Shown here: piece by piece, positions 52,142 through 60,587 of the stretch
How positions within the stretch are numbered: the first letter of the stretch is position 1
How the letters are laid out: each line of letters starts with the position of its first letter
Assembly: GCF_036059255.1 (NCBI RefSeq)
Contig: NZ_CP107947.1
Location: 4,340,001-4,404,000, forward strand
Direction of reading: 5' to 3'
DNA length: 64,000 bases
Source of the DNA: Micromonospora sp. NBC_00389
GTDB taxonomy: Bacteria > Actinomycetota > Actinomycetes > Mycobacteriales > Micromonosporaceae
Translations under genes and position numbers: made by a program
Notes under the pieces: generated by a model
Seen by the model: only the letters and a program-made list of their open reading frames with translations
Told to the model about the DNA's origin: nothing
Databases searched by the model: none

Positions 52142-52609
52142 ATGAACGAACACGGTCCAGACACGACCCTTCCCGTGCGCCGGAAGTGGCCATACAACGT
52201 GCTGGCACGGGGCCTGACCACGAAGGAGGTGTTGGCATTGCCTGTCGGCCGGCTCCACCATCTGGTCGTCGACTGCCCGGATCCGATGGCCGAGGCGCGG
52301 TTCTGGAGCGCGGTCCTCGGCGACCCGATCACCTACGCGGACGAGGACTTCGTCGTCGTGTCGGCCAGCACGGCGGCGTCCGGGCTGGCGTTTCAGCGCG
52401 CCGCCGACCTGACGCCGCCGACGTGGCCGGAGCCGGCAGTGCCGCAGCAGATGCACCTTGACGTAATGGTCGACGACCAGGATGCCGCGGGTGAGGCAGT
52501 GCTCGCGCTGGGCGCGCGGCGGTTGCCCGGCGATCACGTGTACGCCGATCCCGCTGGCCACCCCTTCTGCCTGATCAGGCGCCCCACCTGGGCGCCGCCG
52601 GTGAACTGA
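52142..52609 (+). CDS. VOC family (glyoxalase-like) protein
   Basis: 155 residues. The VOC core is LPVGRLHHLVVDCPDPMAEA, RFWSAVLGDPITYADEDFVV, QQMHLDVMVDDQDAAGEAVL and HVYADPAGHPFCLIRRP. That gives one domain with His and Glu-type metal positions only partly conserved. An alternative start is the TTG near 52233. Substrate unknown. Confidence 0.8.
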   Translation: MNEHGPDTTLPVRRKWPYNVLARGLTTKEVLALPVGRLHHLVVDCPDPMAEARFWSAVLGDPITYADEDFVVVSASTAASGLAFQRAADLTPPTWPEPAVPQQMHLDVMVDDQDAAGEAVLALGARRLPGDHVYADPAGHPFCLIRRPTWAPPVN

Positions 52610-52729
52610 GCCTCAGCGCTGGCTCGTGCTCCGGACCGGCGTGGCTCCCTTCGGCGGCCACTTGATCGTCCGGCCGACCAGCAACTGCCAGGCCGGCCAG
52701 TCTCGTAAGCCCACGGCTTGATCCGGTGC

Positions 52730-52752
52730 GCACATCTGCCGCCGACCGTGCG
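52730..52752 (+). repeat. Left arm of dispersed repeat
   Basis: GCACATCTGCCGCCGACCGT, identical to the arm at 7013 over more than 20 bases. Confidence 0.6.
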
Positions 52753-52938
52753 CGCTGGGCCTCGAGGCGCCCTGACGCTCGGTCTTCAACAGCAGCTGGC
52801 GCGGCTGGGAATCATCCGAGTGCGGTCCTCACCGAGCGATCGGCGGCGGTTCTGCGGAACCCGCAGCATGGCGAGCTGTTCATCGTTGACCAGCCGACGC
52901 AACCCTGCCCTGCCAACGCGGACGCCCCGGGCCCGCGC

Positions 52939-53601
52939 TCAGTCCACGTCGGCCGGGATCGGGTCGAACGACGTCCCGTCCGCCGGGCCCACCTCGTGCA
53001 ACCGCCCGTCCCGCACCAGGTACACGAAATTGTGCCGGGTCCGCGCGGCGAAGTCGGCCCGCTGCTCGTCGGTCCAGTCGTCGCGGTGGGTGCGGGGGTA
53101 CTCGGCGTGGTCCGGTTCGGTCAGCAGCCGGACCACGTAGACGGCGTTGGCGCGCACCTCGATACGCCAGCGGTCGTCGGGCCACTCGCCCTCGGCCTCG
53201 ATGACGCCGTCGACGACGTGGCCGAAGGTGAACCTGTCCAGCGCGGGCGGATACACCCGGCCGGGCACCGGGTCGACCCGCTCGCGCGCGACGGTGGCGT
53301 CCTGCTTCAGGAACGTGTGCACCAGGTACCCCATCCAGAATTCGGCATCGTAGAACTTCTCGTTCTCGTTCCAGGCGATCGCGGTGCCGTCGGCGGTCGG
53401 CGCCCACTTGCACCAGTACCCGGGCTTGCGCGGGTCTGGATCCCTGGCGTCCTCGATCTCGTCGCCGTAGCCGAGGGCGTAGGGGCCGGTGGACCGCGGT
53501 TCGTGCCTGGTCTCGGCGAACGCCAGCAGGTAGTCGATCTCGTGCTGGTTCAGCGGAGGAGTGATCGTCACCTGGCCGGTGAACGTGGTCTCGTAACCCA
53601 C
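52939..53601 (-). CDS. Conserved hypothetical protein, 220 aa
   Basis: GTG at 53601 with SD GGAAGGGAA. Seen: VTITPPLNQHEIDYLLAFAE, TRHEPRSTGPYALGYGDEIE, DPDPRKPGYWCKWAPTADGT, FYDAEFWMGYLVHTFLKQDA and EAEGEWPDDRWRIEVRANAV. A widespread soluble protein family of actinobacteria with several invariant Trp; no function known to me. The N-terminal 32 residues of the longer frame are not conserved in style, hence the GTG. Single-gene unit. Confidence 0.72.
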   Translation of the reverse strand: MGYETTFTGQVTITPPLNQHEIDYLLAFAETRHEPRSTGPYALGYGDEIEDARDPDPRKPGYWCKWAPTADGTAIAWNENEKFYDAEFWMGYLVHTFLKQDATVARERVDPVPGRVYPPALDRFTFGHVVDGVIEAEGEWPDDRWRIEVRANAVYVVRLLTEPDHAEYPRTHRDDWTDEQRADFAARTRHNFVYLVRDGRLHEVGPADGTSFDPIPADVD

Positions 53602-53679
53602 GGCGGTTCCCTTCCACGAAGCGTCGCATGTGTATACCAAAGCGTGGAAGGCACTGATCCGAGCGTGCAGGAGTTCGGG

Positions 53680-53800
53680 AGTGGAGCTGACCGGCACGTT
53701 GGCGGAGACCCACTGGGAATCGCATCGACCTGCGATCTTCGGGGCGGCCTACCGGATCCTCGAGGCCGAGGCCGAGGCCTGCCTGTCGGCGGCGTGGCAG
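53680..53800 (+). pseudogene. ECF sigma factor (SigJ-like), N-terminal remnant
   Basis: WESHRPAIFGAAYRILEAEA then EACLSAAWQR resembles region 2 of SigJ-type sigma factors ('hrp.lfgiAYRmLg...AED.vQe'). It breaks after about 35 codons. No promoter-binding region 4. Confidence 0.55.
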
Positions 53801-53839
53801 CGCAGGAGCCGAACGCAAGATCTGAAATCGGCGAAGGTA

Positions 53840-53919
53840 TCCGCTTCTGCCGCCGACCGCGCGCTATCCAGCGTCACGACAACCGGGTCAAGCCGGCGCG
53901 CGGTCGTGCCGATGAGCCG
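53840..53919 (+). repeat. Complete cassette-boundary repeat
   Basis: The left arm TCCGCTTCTGCCGCCGACCG and right arm GCGGTCGTGCCGATGAGCCG form an imperfect inverted repeat with GACCGCGCGC / GCGCGCGGTC as the inner stem. The spacer matches 50811. Confidence 0.75.
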
Positions 53920-53968
53920 TTGCCTGCCTCTCCGTCGCGGGTACGGCTTTGGCGAGAACCACTGCTCG

Positions 53969-54298
53969 TCAGCGGCGGAGCCAAAAGACATCCCTAAGGA
54001 TCGCGTTGCCAACACGCTCGTCGGTGACCCAGGTCAAGCCCCTGCGCTCGAAGGGGAAGCCGGAGCGGTAGAACAGCACCATGGCGGGCACGAGTGTCAC
54101 GCAGCCGACTGCCCAGGCCCCCATGAAGACCGGTTGCGGCAGCGTGGGCGCAATCTGCGCTACGGAGACGATGCCCCAGACAACCACCGGAAGCAGCACA
54201 AGGTTGGCCACGCGAGCCAACCAGACGGCGGTTCGGTACACTGCGCTCCGCCGGATGCCCAGCAGTGCATCATCCTCGATCGGCAGCATGCGGGCCAT
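53969..54298 (-). CDS. Small membrane protein, 109 aa
   Basis: Three hydrophobic segments (AVWLARVANLVLLPVVVWGI, FMGAWAVGCVTLVPAMVLFY and part of IAPTLPQPV). Start MARMLPIEDDALLGIRR. No family recognised. It lies alone between complete repeat sites at 53840 and 54385: a 550-bp unit. Confidence 0.6.
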   Translation of the reverse strand: MARMLPIEDDALLGIRRSAVYRTAVWLARVANLVLLPVVVWGIVSVAQIAPTLPQPVFMGAWAVGCVTLVPAMVLFYRSGFPFERRGLTWVTDERVGNAILRDVFWLRR

Positions 54299-54384
54299 CG
54301 TAGAGCGACCCTGCCACGTCGAGTCCCCTGTCGCACGAGGCGATCGGCTCCTCCCACGGCCCCTCGCAAATGGGCCCTCGCGTC

Positions 54385-54465
54385 CTCAACTGCCGCGATC
54401 CGCACATGGCGGAGCGTGACGGCGGCCGCTACCGCTCGGCATCCTGATCTGCCGAGATGAGTGCG
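54385..54465 (+). repeat. Complete cassette-boundary repeat
   Basis: CTCAACTGCCGCGATCCGC at 54385. Positions 54407-54465 equal 2336-2394 with one mismatch, ending GATCTGCCGAGATGAGTGCG. Confidence 0.75.
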
Positions 54466-54574
54466 CCTGATCTTGCGGGCCAGGGCGTCATGCACGATTG
54501 ACAGAACGCGCAGTCTGACTGCGCGTTCTGTCGGATGGCCATGGACGCAACGGCCGCCGGCCTACGTCGCCATG

Positions 54575-55330
54575 TCAGTCGTCGGGCTCCACGGTGAACC
54601 ACCAGTCACCGCTGACGTGGACCTGCAGCCTGACGCCGAGTCCTGTCTCCGTCCGCACCTCTTCTGGTGCGTCGGCCGGGGTGCCGGGAACGTAGGAGTA
54701 GTACCAGTTCCACCTCCAGGAGCTGTCGCGGAGGTGGAACGACGTGCCGGGGCCCCAGCCGCCCTTCTCAATCCGGTGCACATTCACGCCAGAGTGCTCG
54801 ATCGCGTCGGACACCCGCGTGAACGCAGCCTCGCTCTCAGCGTCGAACGGCAGCTCGGGGTCGTCGGGATTCGCGCAACTCGAGTCGCGGTCCCGGAACG
54901 CTCCGTGCGACCAGGTGAACACGCGGCACGCCGGACGACCCCACGCCGCTTTCTCGTCGATGTACAGGGTGAGCCCCCAGTCGTCTGCCACCGGCAGAAC
55001 CTGACGTTCCAGGTCCGCGACGTCGTCAAGCTGCCTTTGGCGCGGGAACACCGGCGGCTCACCCTGGTTGATGAGCGAATGGACGTCGTACCCGCCAGGC
55101 ATGACGAACCTGCCGCCGCCGGGCAGCTCGATTGGGCCTGCCGCCGTGAGTCCGACGACCGCGGCCACGACCGCGGCGACGCTGCCAAGCGCCCGCCGGC
55201 GCCGGCTGCGGCGCATTGCTCGCCGTGCGGCGGCGAGGGTACGCCCAGCGTCGGGACCGGCATCCGGGTAGCCCGGGGCGCCCGCCCGCAGCCGGGCGAG
55301 AACGTCATCATCGTGAAGCTGGACGCTCAT
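54575..55330 (-). CDS. Membrane-anchored anti-sigma-like protein
   Basis: 251 residues. A cytoplasmic N-terminus (VQLHDDDVLARLRAGAPGYP, AARRAMRRSRRRRALG) precedes one membrane helix (SVAAVVAAVVGLTAAGPIEL) and an extracytoplasmic domain with paired Cys (CRVFTWSHGAFRDRDSSCAN). Its ATG overlaps the sigma-factor stop by four bases. By position and topology it is the cognate regulator of that SigE-family sigma factor, probably holding it until a cell-surface signal arrives. Confidence 0.75.
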   Translation of the reverse strand: MSVQLHDDDVLARLRAGAPGYPDAGPDAGRTLAAARRAMRRSRRRRALGSVAAVVAAVVGLTAAGPIELPGGGRFVMPGGYDVHSLINQGEPPVFPRQRQLDDVADLERQVLPVADDWGLTLYIDEKAAWGRPACRVFTWSHGAFRDRDSSCANPDDPELPFDAESEAAFTRVSDAIEHSGVNVHRIEKGGWGPGTSFHLRDSSWRWNWYYSYVPGTPADAPEEVRTETGLGVRLQVHVSGDWWFTVEPDD

Positions 55331-55932
55331 CGCAGATCCCCTTCCGCGAAGATCTCGCGCAGCCGGGCGATCCCGCGCGCGTGGTGGGACTTAACCGTGC
55401 CGACCGAGATCCCCAGCTCGTGGGCAACCTCGGTCTCGGTGAGGTCGAGCAGGTGTCGCAGCACCACGACCCGCCGCTGCGCCAGCGGCAGCCGGGCCAG
55501 AGCCTGGACCACGGCGTTGCGGGCGACGACGGCACCCGTGTTGTCAGGCCCGGCCTGTTCGGGCAGCGCGCCCGGGTCGACGACGACCTCGCGACGCGTG
55601 CGCCGCCACCCATCCACCCGCAGGTTGACCAGCACCCGACGCGCGTACGCCTGCGGGTCGCCGTCGCGCGCCACGCGTCGCCAGGATCGATACATGCGCT
55701 CGTAGGTGGCCTGGACCAACTCCTCCGCACGGACCGGGTCACCACACAGCAGCACAGCAGTGCGTAACAAATATCGACCGGACGCGACCACGAACGAGAC
55801 GAACTCCTGATCACGCGTGCCCCCTGGCCTGACGCGGACGGGGGCACCCCCAAGCTCATCAACCACCGTGGGCGCCACGGGTACGGAGCCAGCGGCAGAC
55901 GGCTCGCTATACATGCTCACACTCATCACCAC
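55327..55932 (-). CDS. SigE-family RNA polymerase sigma-70 factor
   Basis: 201 residues. Region 2 is EFVSFVVASGRYLLRTAVLL, GDPVRAEELVQATYERMYRS and DPQAYARRVLVNLRVDGWRR. Region 4 is RLPLAQRRVVVLRHLLDLTE with TEVAHELGISVGTVKSHHAR. This is the actinobacterial SigE family common in Micromonosporaceae and Streptomyces. Followed by its probable anti-sigma gene. Confidence 0.92.
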   Translation of the reverse strand: MVMSVSMYSEPSAAGSVPVAPTVVDELGGAPVRVRPGGTRDQEFVSFVVASGRYLLRTAVLLCGDPVRAEELVQATYERMYRSWRRVARDGDPQAYARRVLVNLRVDGWRRTRREVVVDPGALPEQAGPDNTGAVVARNAVVQALARLPLAQRRVVVLRHLLDLTETEVAHELGISVGTVKSHHARGIARLREIFAEGDLR

Positions 55933-56123
55933 GCAGCAGCATCACTGAACGTTGTCAACGGATCAGGTCAATCCCAAGCGGCGCCCGGCAGGGCCATACG
56001 CGCATCGATGACGCCAAGCAAGGTCAAGCGACCGATCATGCCGCTGTCCGGGCGCCCATGATGCTGGCCATGGTGCATGGTCATGTCGATGACAGCGTGT
56101 CGTAGCTCGCGTACGTTGGCGCC

Positions 56124-56507
56124 GTGGCGACTTTTTGGACCTTGGGATGCGATGCCGACGATCCCCAGCGGATCGCTGCTTTCTGGGCGCTGGCCCTCGG
56201 CTATGTCAAGGAATCCGGTTTCGACGAGCCCGACAACGCGTCCATCGTCGACCTGGATGGCCGGGGCCCTGCCATTGGTTTCCTCAAGGTGCCCGAGGGC
56301 AAGTCCGCCAAGAACCGTATGCATATCGATATCCGGGTGGCCGGTCCAGGCCCCTGGGACATGGCCGAGCGCGCCCGACTGATCCGGCAGAAAGTGCCCG
56401 AGCTGGTTGCCGCCGGCGCGACGGTGGTCCGCGAGGAGTGGTACGGCGACGTCCTCGGGCACGTCGTCATGCATGACCCCGAGGGCAACGAGTTCTGCGT
56501 CGCTTGA
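56124..56507 (+). CDS. VOC family (glyoxalase-like) protein, 127 aa
   Basis: GTG start. FWTLGCDADDPQRIAAFWAL, ALGYVKESGFDEPDNASIVD, KNRMHIDIRVAGPG and GHVVMHDPEGNEFCVA match the Glyoxalase_6 group; the metal-type His and Glu are in MHIDI and EFCVA. A small cytosolic protein, substrate unknown. Nothing else is seen in 55933-56123. Confidence 0.85.
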   Translation: MATFWTLGCDADDPQRIAAFWALALGYVKESGFDEPDNASIVDLDGRGPAIGFLKVPEGKSAKNRMHIDIRVAGPGPWDMAERARLIRQKVPELVAAGATVVREEWYGDVLGHVVMHDPEGNEFCVA

Positions 56508-56536
56508 TGCCATGATCAGTGCCGCATTCCGGCATC

Positions 56537-57068
56537 CGGATCTGCCGCGGATCGAGCGCGTAGGCGGCCGATGCGGCCATCACCGTGCGTAGCTAAGCCA
56601 GCTCGACAGATGTGCTTCGCCGGTGTGAGTGCCCGGGTAAGGGGCTACGCCCAGGGCGGGATGTATCGGCCGACGTAGTCGTGAGCACGGGGGAGCGGGT
56701 CATGCCAGTACTGGTTCGGCATGCGGTGGTGGTGCTTCTCGCAGAACTCAGCGAGGCTGTCTGTGATCTTGATGCGTTCTAGCGGATGGCCTTCGAAGTC
56801 TGTGTTGACCGCCAGTAGTTGCGGCTCGGGATTCCAGCCCGAGTGGTCGAACGCCCAGCCATCCCAGGCCGCGTAGGTGTGGAAGACGTGCCGCTCGCCC
56901 GGGAAGCGCACCGCGGTTATTTCGATGGGCCGGTCTGGATAGGAATCCCGGCAGACCCAGGCGAGGATGTGACACGCTCCGGCAGCGAAGAAGGCATGGT
57001 CCGTCCGTTCCCATGCGACCCGCTGGTCTGATCGCTCGATCGACGTCCGACGAAACGCTCCCGCTGCT
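56537..57068 (+). repeat. 532-bp near-identical duplication, copy B
   Basis: Same as 7659-8190 with three substitutions. It begins inside the left arm GGATCTGCCGCGGATCGAGC and ends at CCCGCTGCT. Confidence 0.92.
56645..57066 (-). CDS. Conserved hypothetical protein, duplicated cassette gene (copy B)
   Basis: Carries the same 140 C-terminal residues as copy A (FFAAGACHILAWVCRDSYPD ... DYVGRYIPPWA). The frame stays open upstream to about 57391 but that part (RRSPRPSWSRSAPAGGALT) looks like chance coding in GC-rich DNA. No start codon is evident inside the shared block, so expression of either copy is uncertain. Confidence 0.5.
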
Positions 57069-57632
57069 GCCGCTGGCGCTCTGCGGCCGTCATACCTGAC
57101 GCCCGGCGGCTGGCGCGGAGAGCGGGGAGCCCAGAGGGCCGCCGCAGAACGAGAGACAGTTGACGGGTGGTGTGCTGGGCCGGCAGCCGGCCGAGCCGCG
57201 CGGCCAGCATCCCGCACGGCGTAGGGAAGCGCACGCCGGCCGCGTCGGCGAGCTGGCGGCGGTCGCAGGGTTGCGGTTAGGGCGCCTCCGGCGGGGGCGC
57301 TCCGGCTCCAGGATGGCCGGGGGCTCCGCCGGCGGGTCGCGGTCCGTGGGTGGTTGCGGTAGGCCATCCCGCTTGCCATCGACCCGGGCAAGCCGAGCAG
57401 ACCACCGCCCGACCCGCCAGCGTCCGTACGGGCGTCAAGGTCCGCTTGACGTGACGGGCCGGGCGGCGGCCCGCTCCCCAGGAGGGCGGGTCGAGGGCAG
57501 ACGGGACGGCAGGTTCCCTCCGGGCTGCTGCTGCCGGCCGCGATCGGATCGCCTTGTGTCCGTTAGAAGCCATGCAGATGGGGTAACCGCCAACGGCTCC
57601 CGAGCGTGTCGGGATAGAAGGAAAGGGCGACA
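57069..57632. other. Unassigned GC-rich stretch
   Basis: Long open frames exist on both strands but none shows a recognisable domain or normal composition. A good SD (GAAAGG) for the next gene lies at the end. Confidence 0.4.
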
Positions 57633-58223
57633 ATGACCAGAATCGGCATCATCATCGGCAGCACCCGTCCCGGTCGTAACGGGGAGGCGGTGGCCCGCTG
57701 GGTGCACGACATCGCCACCAAGCGTGGCGACGCCGAGTACGAACTCGTCGACCTCAAGGACTTCAACCTGCCACACCTCGACGAGATGACACCCCCGTCA
57801 ATGGGCCAGTACACCCAGCCACACACCCTGCGATGGGCCGAAAAGGTCGCCTCCTTCGACGGGTACGTCTTCGTGACACCGGAGTACAACCACTCCACAT
57901 CCGGGGCGCTGAAGAACGCGATCGACTTCATCTACGCCGAGTGGAACAACAAGGCCGCCGGGTTCGTCAGCTACGGCAGCGTCGGCGGCACCCGTGCAGT
58001 GGAGCACCTGCGCCTGGTGGTGGCCGAGTTGCAGATGGCGGACGTACGGGCACAGGTGGCACTCTCGCTCTTCACCGACTTCGAGAACTTCAGCGTCTTC
58101 AAGCCCGGCCCTCATCAGGTGGATGCGGTGAACACGATGCTCGACCAGTTGGCGGCCTGGAGCGGTGTGTTGGCAACCCTGCGGGCTGGCACGACGATGG
58201 CGACGGCCCAGTCCGGTACGTAG
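57633..58223 (+). CDS. NADPH-dependent FMN reductase-family protein
   Basis: 196 residues with a flavodoxin-like fold. The FMN phosphate loop is IGIIIGSTRPGRNGEAVARW. DGYVFVTPEYNHSTSGALKN then AIDFIYAEWNNKAAGFVSYG binds the isoalloxazine ring, and VGGTRAVEHLRLVVAELQM follows. A complete member of the NAD(P)H:FMN/quinone reductase group. Soluble. Confidence 0.93.
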   Translation: MTRIGIIIGSTRPGRNGEAVARWVHDIATKRGDAEYELVDLKDFNLPHLDEMTPPSMGQYTQPHTLRWAEKVASFDGYVFVTPEYNHSTSGALKNAIDFIYAEWNNKAAGFVSYGSVGGTRAVEHLRLVVAELQMADVRAQVALSLFTDFENFSVFKPGPHQVDAVNTMLDQLAAWSGVLATLRAGTTMATAQSGT

Positions 58224-58339
58224 CCGAGCGTGGCGCTGCCGACGGCCGGATCCCTCGGTCGTGGCGGCCCTGCGGCGGTCCGTGCCGTCGCCGAACCGGT
58301 GAGCTGAACCGGATGCCACAACCCTGCACGATTGGCTGT

Positions 58340-58530
58340 GCGAAAGCAGCCAGGAGGCAGCAAGACCGTCGCCATGGACGAGTCGACCTGTACGCCGCTG
58401 CCGGCATGGATGAACACCTCCCGAGGGTCCAGCTGGCACTGTGGCGGGCGGACGCACTGGTGCTGTTCGACTGGCTCCAAGACGTCGTGACCTGGACGCG
58501 GTGCCGGTCAGCCACCGGCGCAGAAGCAAG
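58340..58530 (+). pseudogene. Small-protein remnant, frameshifted
   Basis: RVDLYAAAGMDEHLPRVQLA then LWRADALVLFDWLQDV reads well and then needs a one-base shift to DLDAVPVSHRRRSKR-stop. No family assigned. The rest of 58224-58574 shows nothing clear. Confidence 0.4.
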
Positions 58531-58574
58531 CGTTGATGGATGTCTCTTGATGCGCCTGGAGGAGACGGACGTGG

Positions 58575-58665
58575 TTCAGCAGTGAATAAGGCGGGAACCC
58601 CGGCCATTTACGGCCGGGAGGAACGCCGTCACGGACCTGGACGCTTCTGGTTCTCGACGTACTCC
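58575..58665 (+). repeat. Left-end remnant of an IS200/IS605 relative
   Basis: A 91-bp match to 45493-45583 with about three mismatches. It includes the hairpin CCCGGCC/GGCCGGG and the last codons of tnpA (EYVENQKRPGP). Upstream on the minus strand the reading becomes AMPNDTASNYIKALAEYVEN, probably from a relative. No tnpB nearby. Confidence 0.85.
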
Positions 58666-58730
58666 GCAAGCGCCTTGATGTAGTTCGAGGCCGTGTCGTT
58701 GGGCATCGCCGCCTCGATGCCGATGGCCCG

Positions 58731-59687
58731 CTACGTTCGGGCGGCCAGGCGGTGTTCCCGGGGGCTGACGCCGCGGATGCGTTTGAAGGCGGTGCTCAGG
58801 GCGAAGGAGCTGCCGTAGCCGACCTGCCGGGCGACCGCGCCGACGGTGGCGTCCGGCTCGCGGAGCAGGTCGGCGGCCAGGGCCAGCCGCCACTCGGTGA
58901 GGTATGACATGGGCGGTTCGCCGACTAGCGCGGTGAACCGGCGGGCCAGCGCCGCCCGGGAGACCCCGGTCTTGGCGGCCAGTGACGCCACGGTCCAGGG
59001 CTCGGCCGGGTTGTTGTGGAGCATCTGCAGGGCCCGGCCGACGACGGGATCGCTGTGCGCCCTGTACCAGGCGGGGGCTTTGGCCGAGGGTCGGGCGAAC
59101 CACTCGCGTAGCGCGGCGATGAGCAGCAGGTCGAGCAGCCGGTCGAGGACCGCTTCCTGACCGGGGTCGTCCTTAACGATCTCGGTGGCCAGCAGCGGGA
59201 CCAGTGGGGAGTCCCAGGAGTCGCCCGGGACGAGCAGCAGTGGCGGCAGTGCGCTCAGGAGCCGCTGGCTGACCTCGCCCTGCATGGTGTAGGTGCCGGT
59301 GAGCAGCATTGTTGGGCCGTCCGGGCTGTTGCCCCAGGTGCGTACGCCCAGCTCCATCATCTCGGGCACCTCCTGCCCGTCTGGGGTGGTGCAGAGCTGT
59401 CCCGGATGAATGACGACCTGCGGCGGCGTGGCCGGCTCGTCGGCGACGGTGTACGGGCCGGGGCCGCGAATGATCGCCACATCGCCAGGACTGAGCCGGA
59501 CAGCCGAACTCTCCTCGGGAACGACGCAGGCATCGCCCCGGACCATGGCCACCAGGGTGAGCGGCGCCTGGTCCTCGATCCGCATCGACCAGGGCGGGGT
59601 CAGGACCGAGCGAAGCAGGAAAGCTCCTTGGGCTCGGGGTCCGTCGAGAAGACCGGCAACTGCGTCCACGTAGACGATTAAACACAA
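58731..59687 (-). CDS. AraC-family regulator with N-terminal cupin (AraC_binding_2 type)
   Basis: 318 residues. The ligand domain starts LLDGPRAQGAFLLRSVLTPP and includes SPGDVAIIRGPGPYTVADEP. The AraC DNA-binding pair is WTVASLAAKTGVSRAALARR with FTALVGEPPMSYLTEWRLAL and VGAVARQVGYGSSFALSTAF with KRIRGVSPREHR. It lies 45 bases from and opposite to the NmrA-like gene, which is its likely target. Confidence 0.9.
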   Translation of the reverse strand: MCLIVYVDAVAGLLDGPRAQGAFLLRSVLTPPWSMRIEDQAPLTLVAMVRGDACVVPEESSAVRLSPGDVAIIRGPGPYTVADEPATPPQVVIHPGQLCTTPDGQEVPEMMELGVRTWGNSPDGPTMLLTGTYTMQGEVSQRLLSALPPLLLVPGDSWDSPLVPLLATEIVKDDPGQEAVLDRLLDLLLIAALREWFARPSAKAPAWYRAHSDPVVGRALQMLHNNPAEPWTVASLAAKTGVSRAALARRFTALVGEPPMSYLTEWRLALAADLLREPDATVGAVARQVGYGSSFALSTAFKRIRGVSPREHRLAART

Positions 59688-59732
59688 AGCTGCGCGCTAT
59701 GGCTATGTAAAGTCTCACGCCGCTGCACTTCA

Positions 59733-60581
59733 ATGATCGATATGACGAACGAACGAGAGCAGCAGACGATCCTGGTCCTCGGCGGAACCGGCAAGACCGG
59801 CCGCCGCATCGTGGAGCGGTTGCAGGAGAGCGGAGTGCCCGTTCGGGTCGGTTCCCGCTCCGCAGGGCAGCCGTTCGACTGGGCGGACCGGGCGACCTGG
59901 GCGCCGGTGCTGCAGGGCGTCGGCACGGTGTACGTGTCCTACTACCCGGACCTGGCCGTGCCGGGCGCACCCGAGACGGTCGGCGCGTTCACCGAGCTAG
60001 CGGTGGCGTCGGGCGTCTCCCGGCTGGTACTGCTGTCCGGTCGCGGTGAGGACGAGGCCCAGGCGAGCGAGAAGCTCATCCAGTCGGCCGGGGTCGAGTG
60101 GACGATCCTGCGGTCCAGTTGGTTCAGCCAGAACTTCAGCGAGGACTATCTGCTGGAGCCGGTGCTGGGCGGCGAGGTCGTCCTCCCGGTCGGGAACGTG
60201 CCCGAGCCATTTGTGGACGCCGACGACATCGCCGAGGTGGCCGTGGCGGCGCTGACGGAGGACGGGCACGCGGGGCAGGTCTACGAGCTGACCGGACCCC
60301 GGCTGCTCACCTTCGCCCAGGCGATCGCCGAGATCTCCACAGCGACGGGCCAGCGGATCGAATTCGTCCAGGTATCCTCTGCGGACTACGCGGACGCGCT
60401 CACCGCCGACGGGGTTCCGCAGGGGGTCGTCGAGCTGCTGATGTACCTGTTCACGACCGTGCTGGACGGGCGCAACGCCCATCTGGGCGACGGGGTTCAG
60501 CGCGCCCTGGGCCGGCAGCCCCGGGACTTCGCCGACTACGCCACCGACACCGCCGCCACCGGCATCTGGGACAAGGAATAG
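59733..60581 (+). CDS. NAD(P)-binding NmrA/NAD(P)H azoreductase-like protein
   Basis: About 280 residues; ATG 59733 or 59742. The Rossmann loop is TILVLGGTGKTGRRIVERLQ. Then VRVGSRSAGQPFDWADRATW, SRLVLLSGRGEDEAQASEKL, EWTILRSSWFSQNFSEDYLL and FVDADDIAEVAVAALTEDGH match the NmrA-type SDR group (QOR2/azoreductase-like). Six bases separate it from the DUF1772 gene; the two are an operon opposite an AraC regulator. Confidence 0.88.
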   Translation: MIDMTNEREQQTILVLGGTGKTGRRIVERLQESGVPVRVGSRSAGQPFDWADRATWAPVLQGVGTVYVSYYPDLAVPGAPETVGAFTELAVASGVSRLVLLSGRGEDEAQASEKLIQSAGVEWTILRSSWFSQNFSEDYLLEPVLGGEVVLPVGNVPEPFVDADDIAEVAVAALTEDGHAGQVYELTGPRLLTFAQAIAEISTATGQRIEFVQVSSADYADALTADGVPQGVVELLMYLFTTVLDGRNAHLGDGVQRALGRQPRDFADYATDTAATGIWDKE

Positions 60582-60587
60582 GACACC

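Noticed and set aside
54575..55932. Calling the SigE operon a canonical sigE-rseA system
   Set aside because: The partner has the right topology but no ZAS HxxxCxxC motif, so only an anti-sigma-like role by position is claimed.
57160..57636. Possible gene in 57.1-57.6 kb
   Set aside because: Open frames on both strands but no recognisable motif, start signal or plausible composition.
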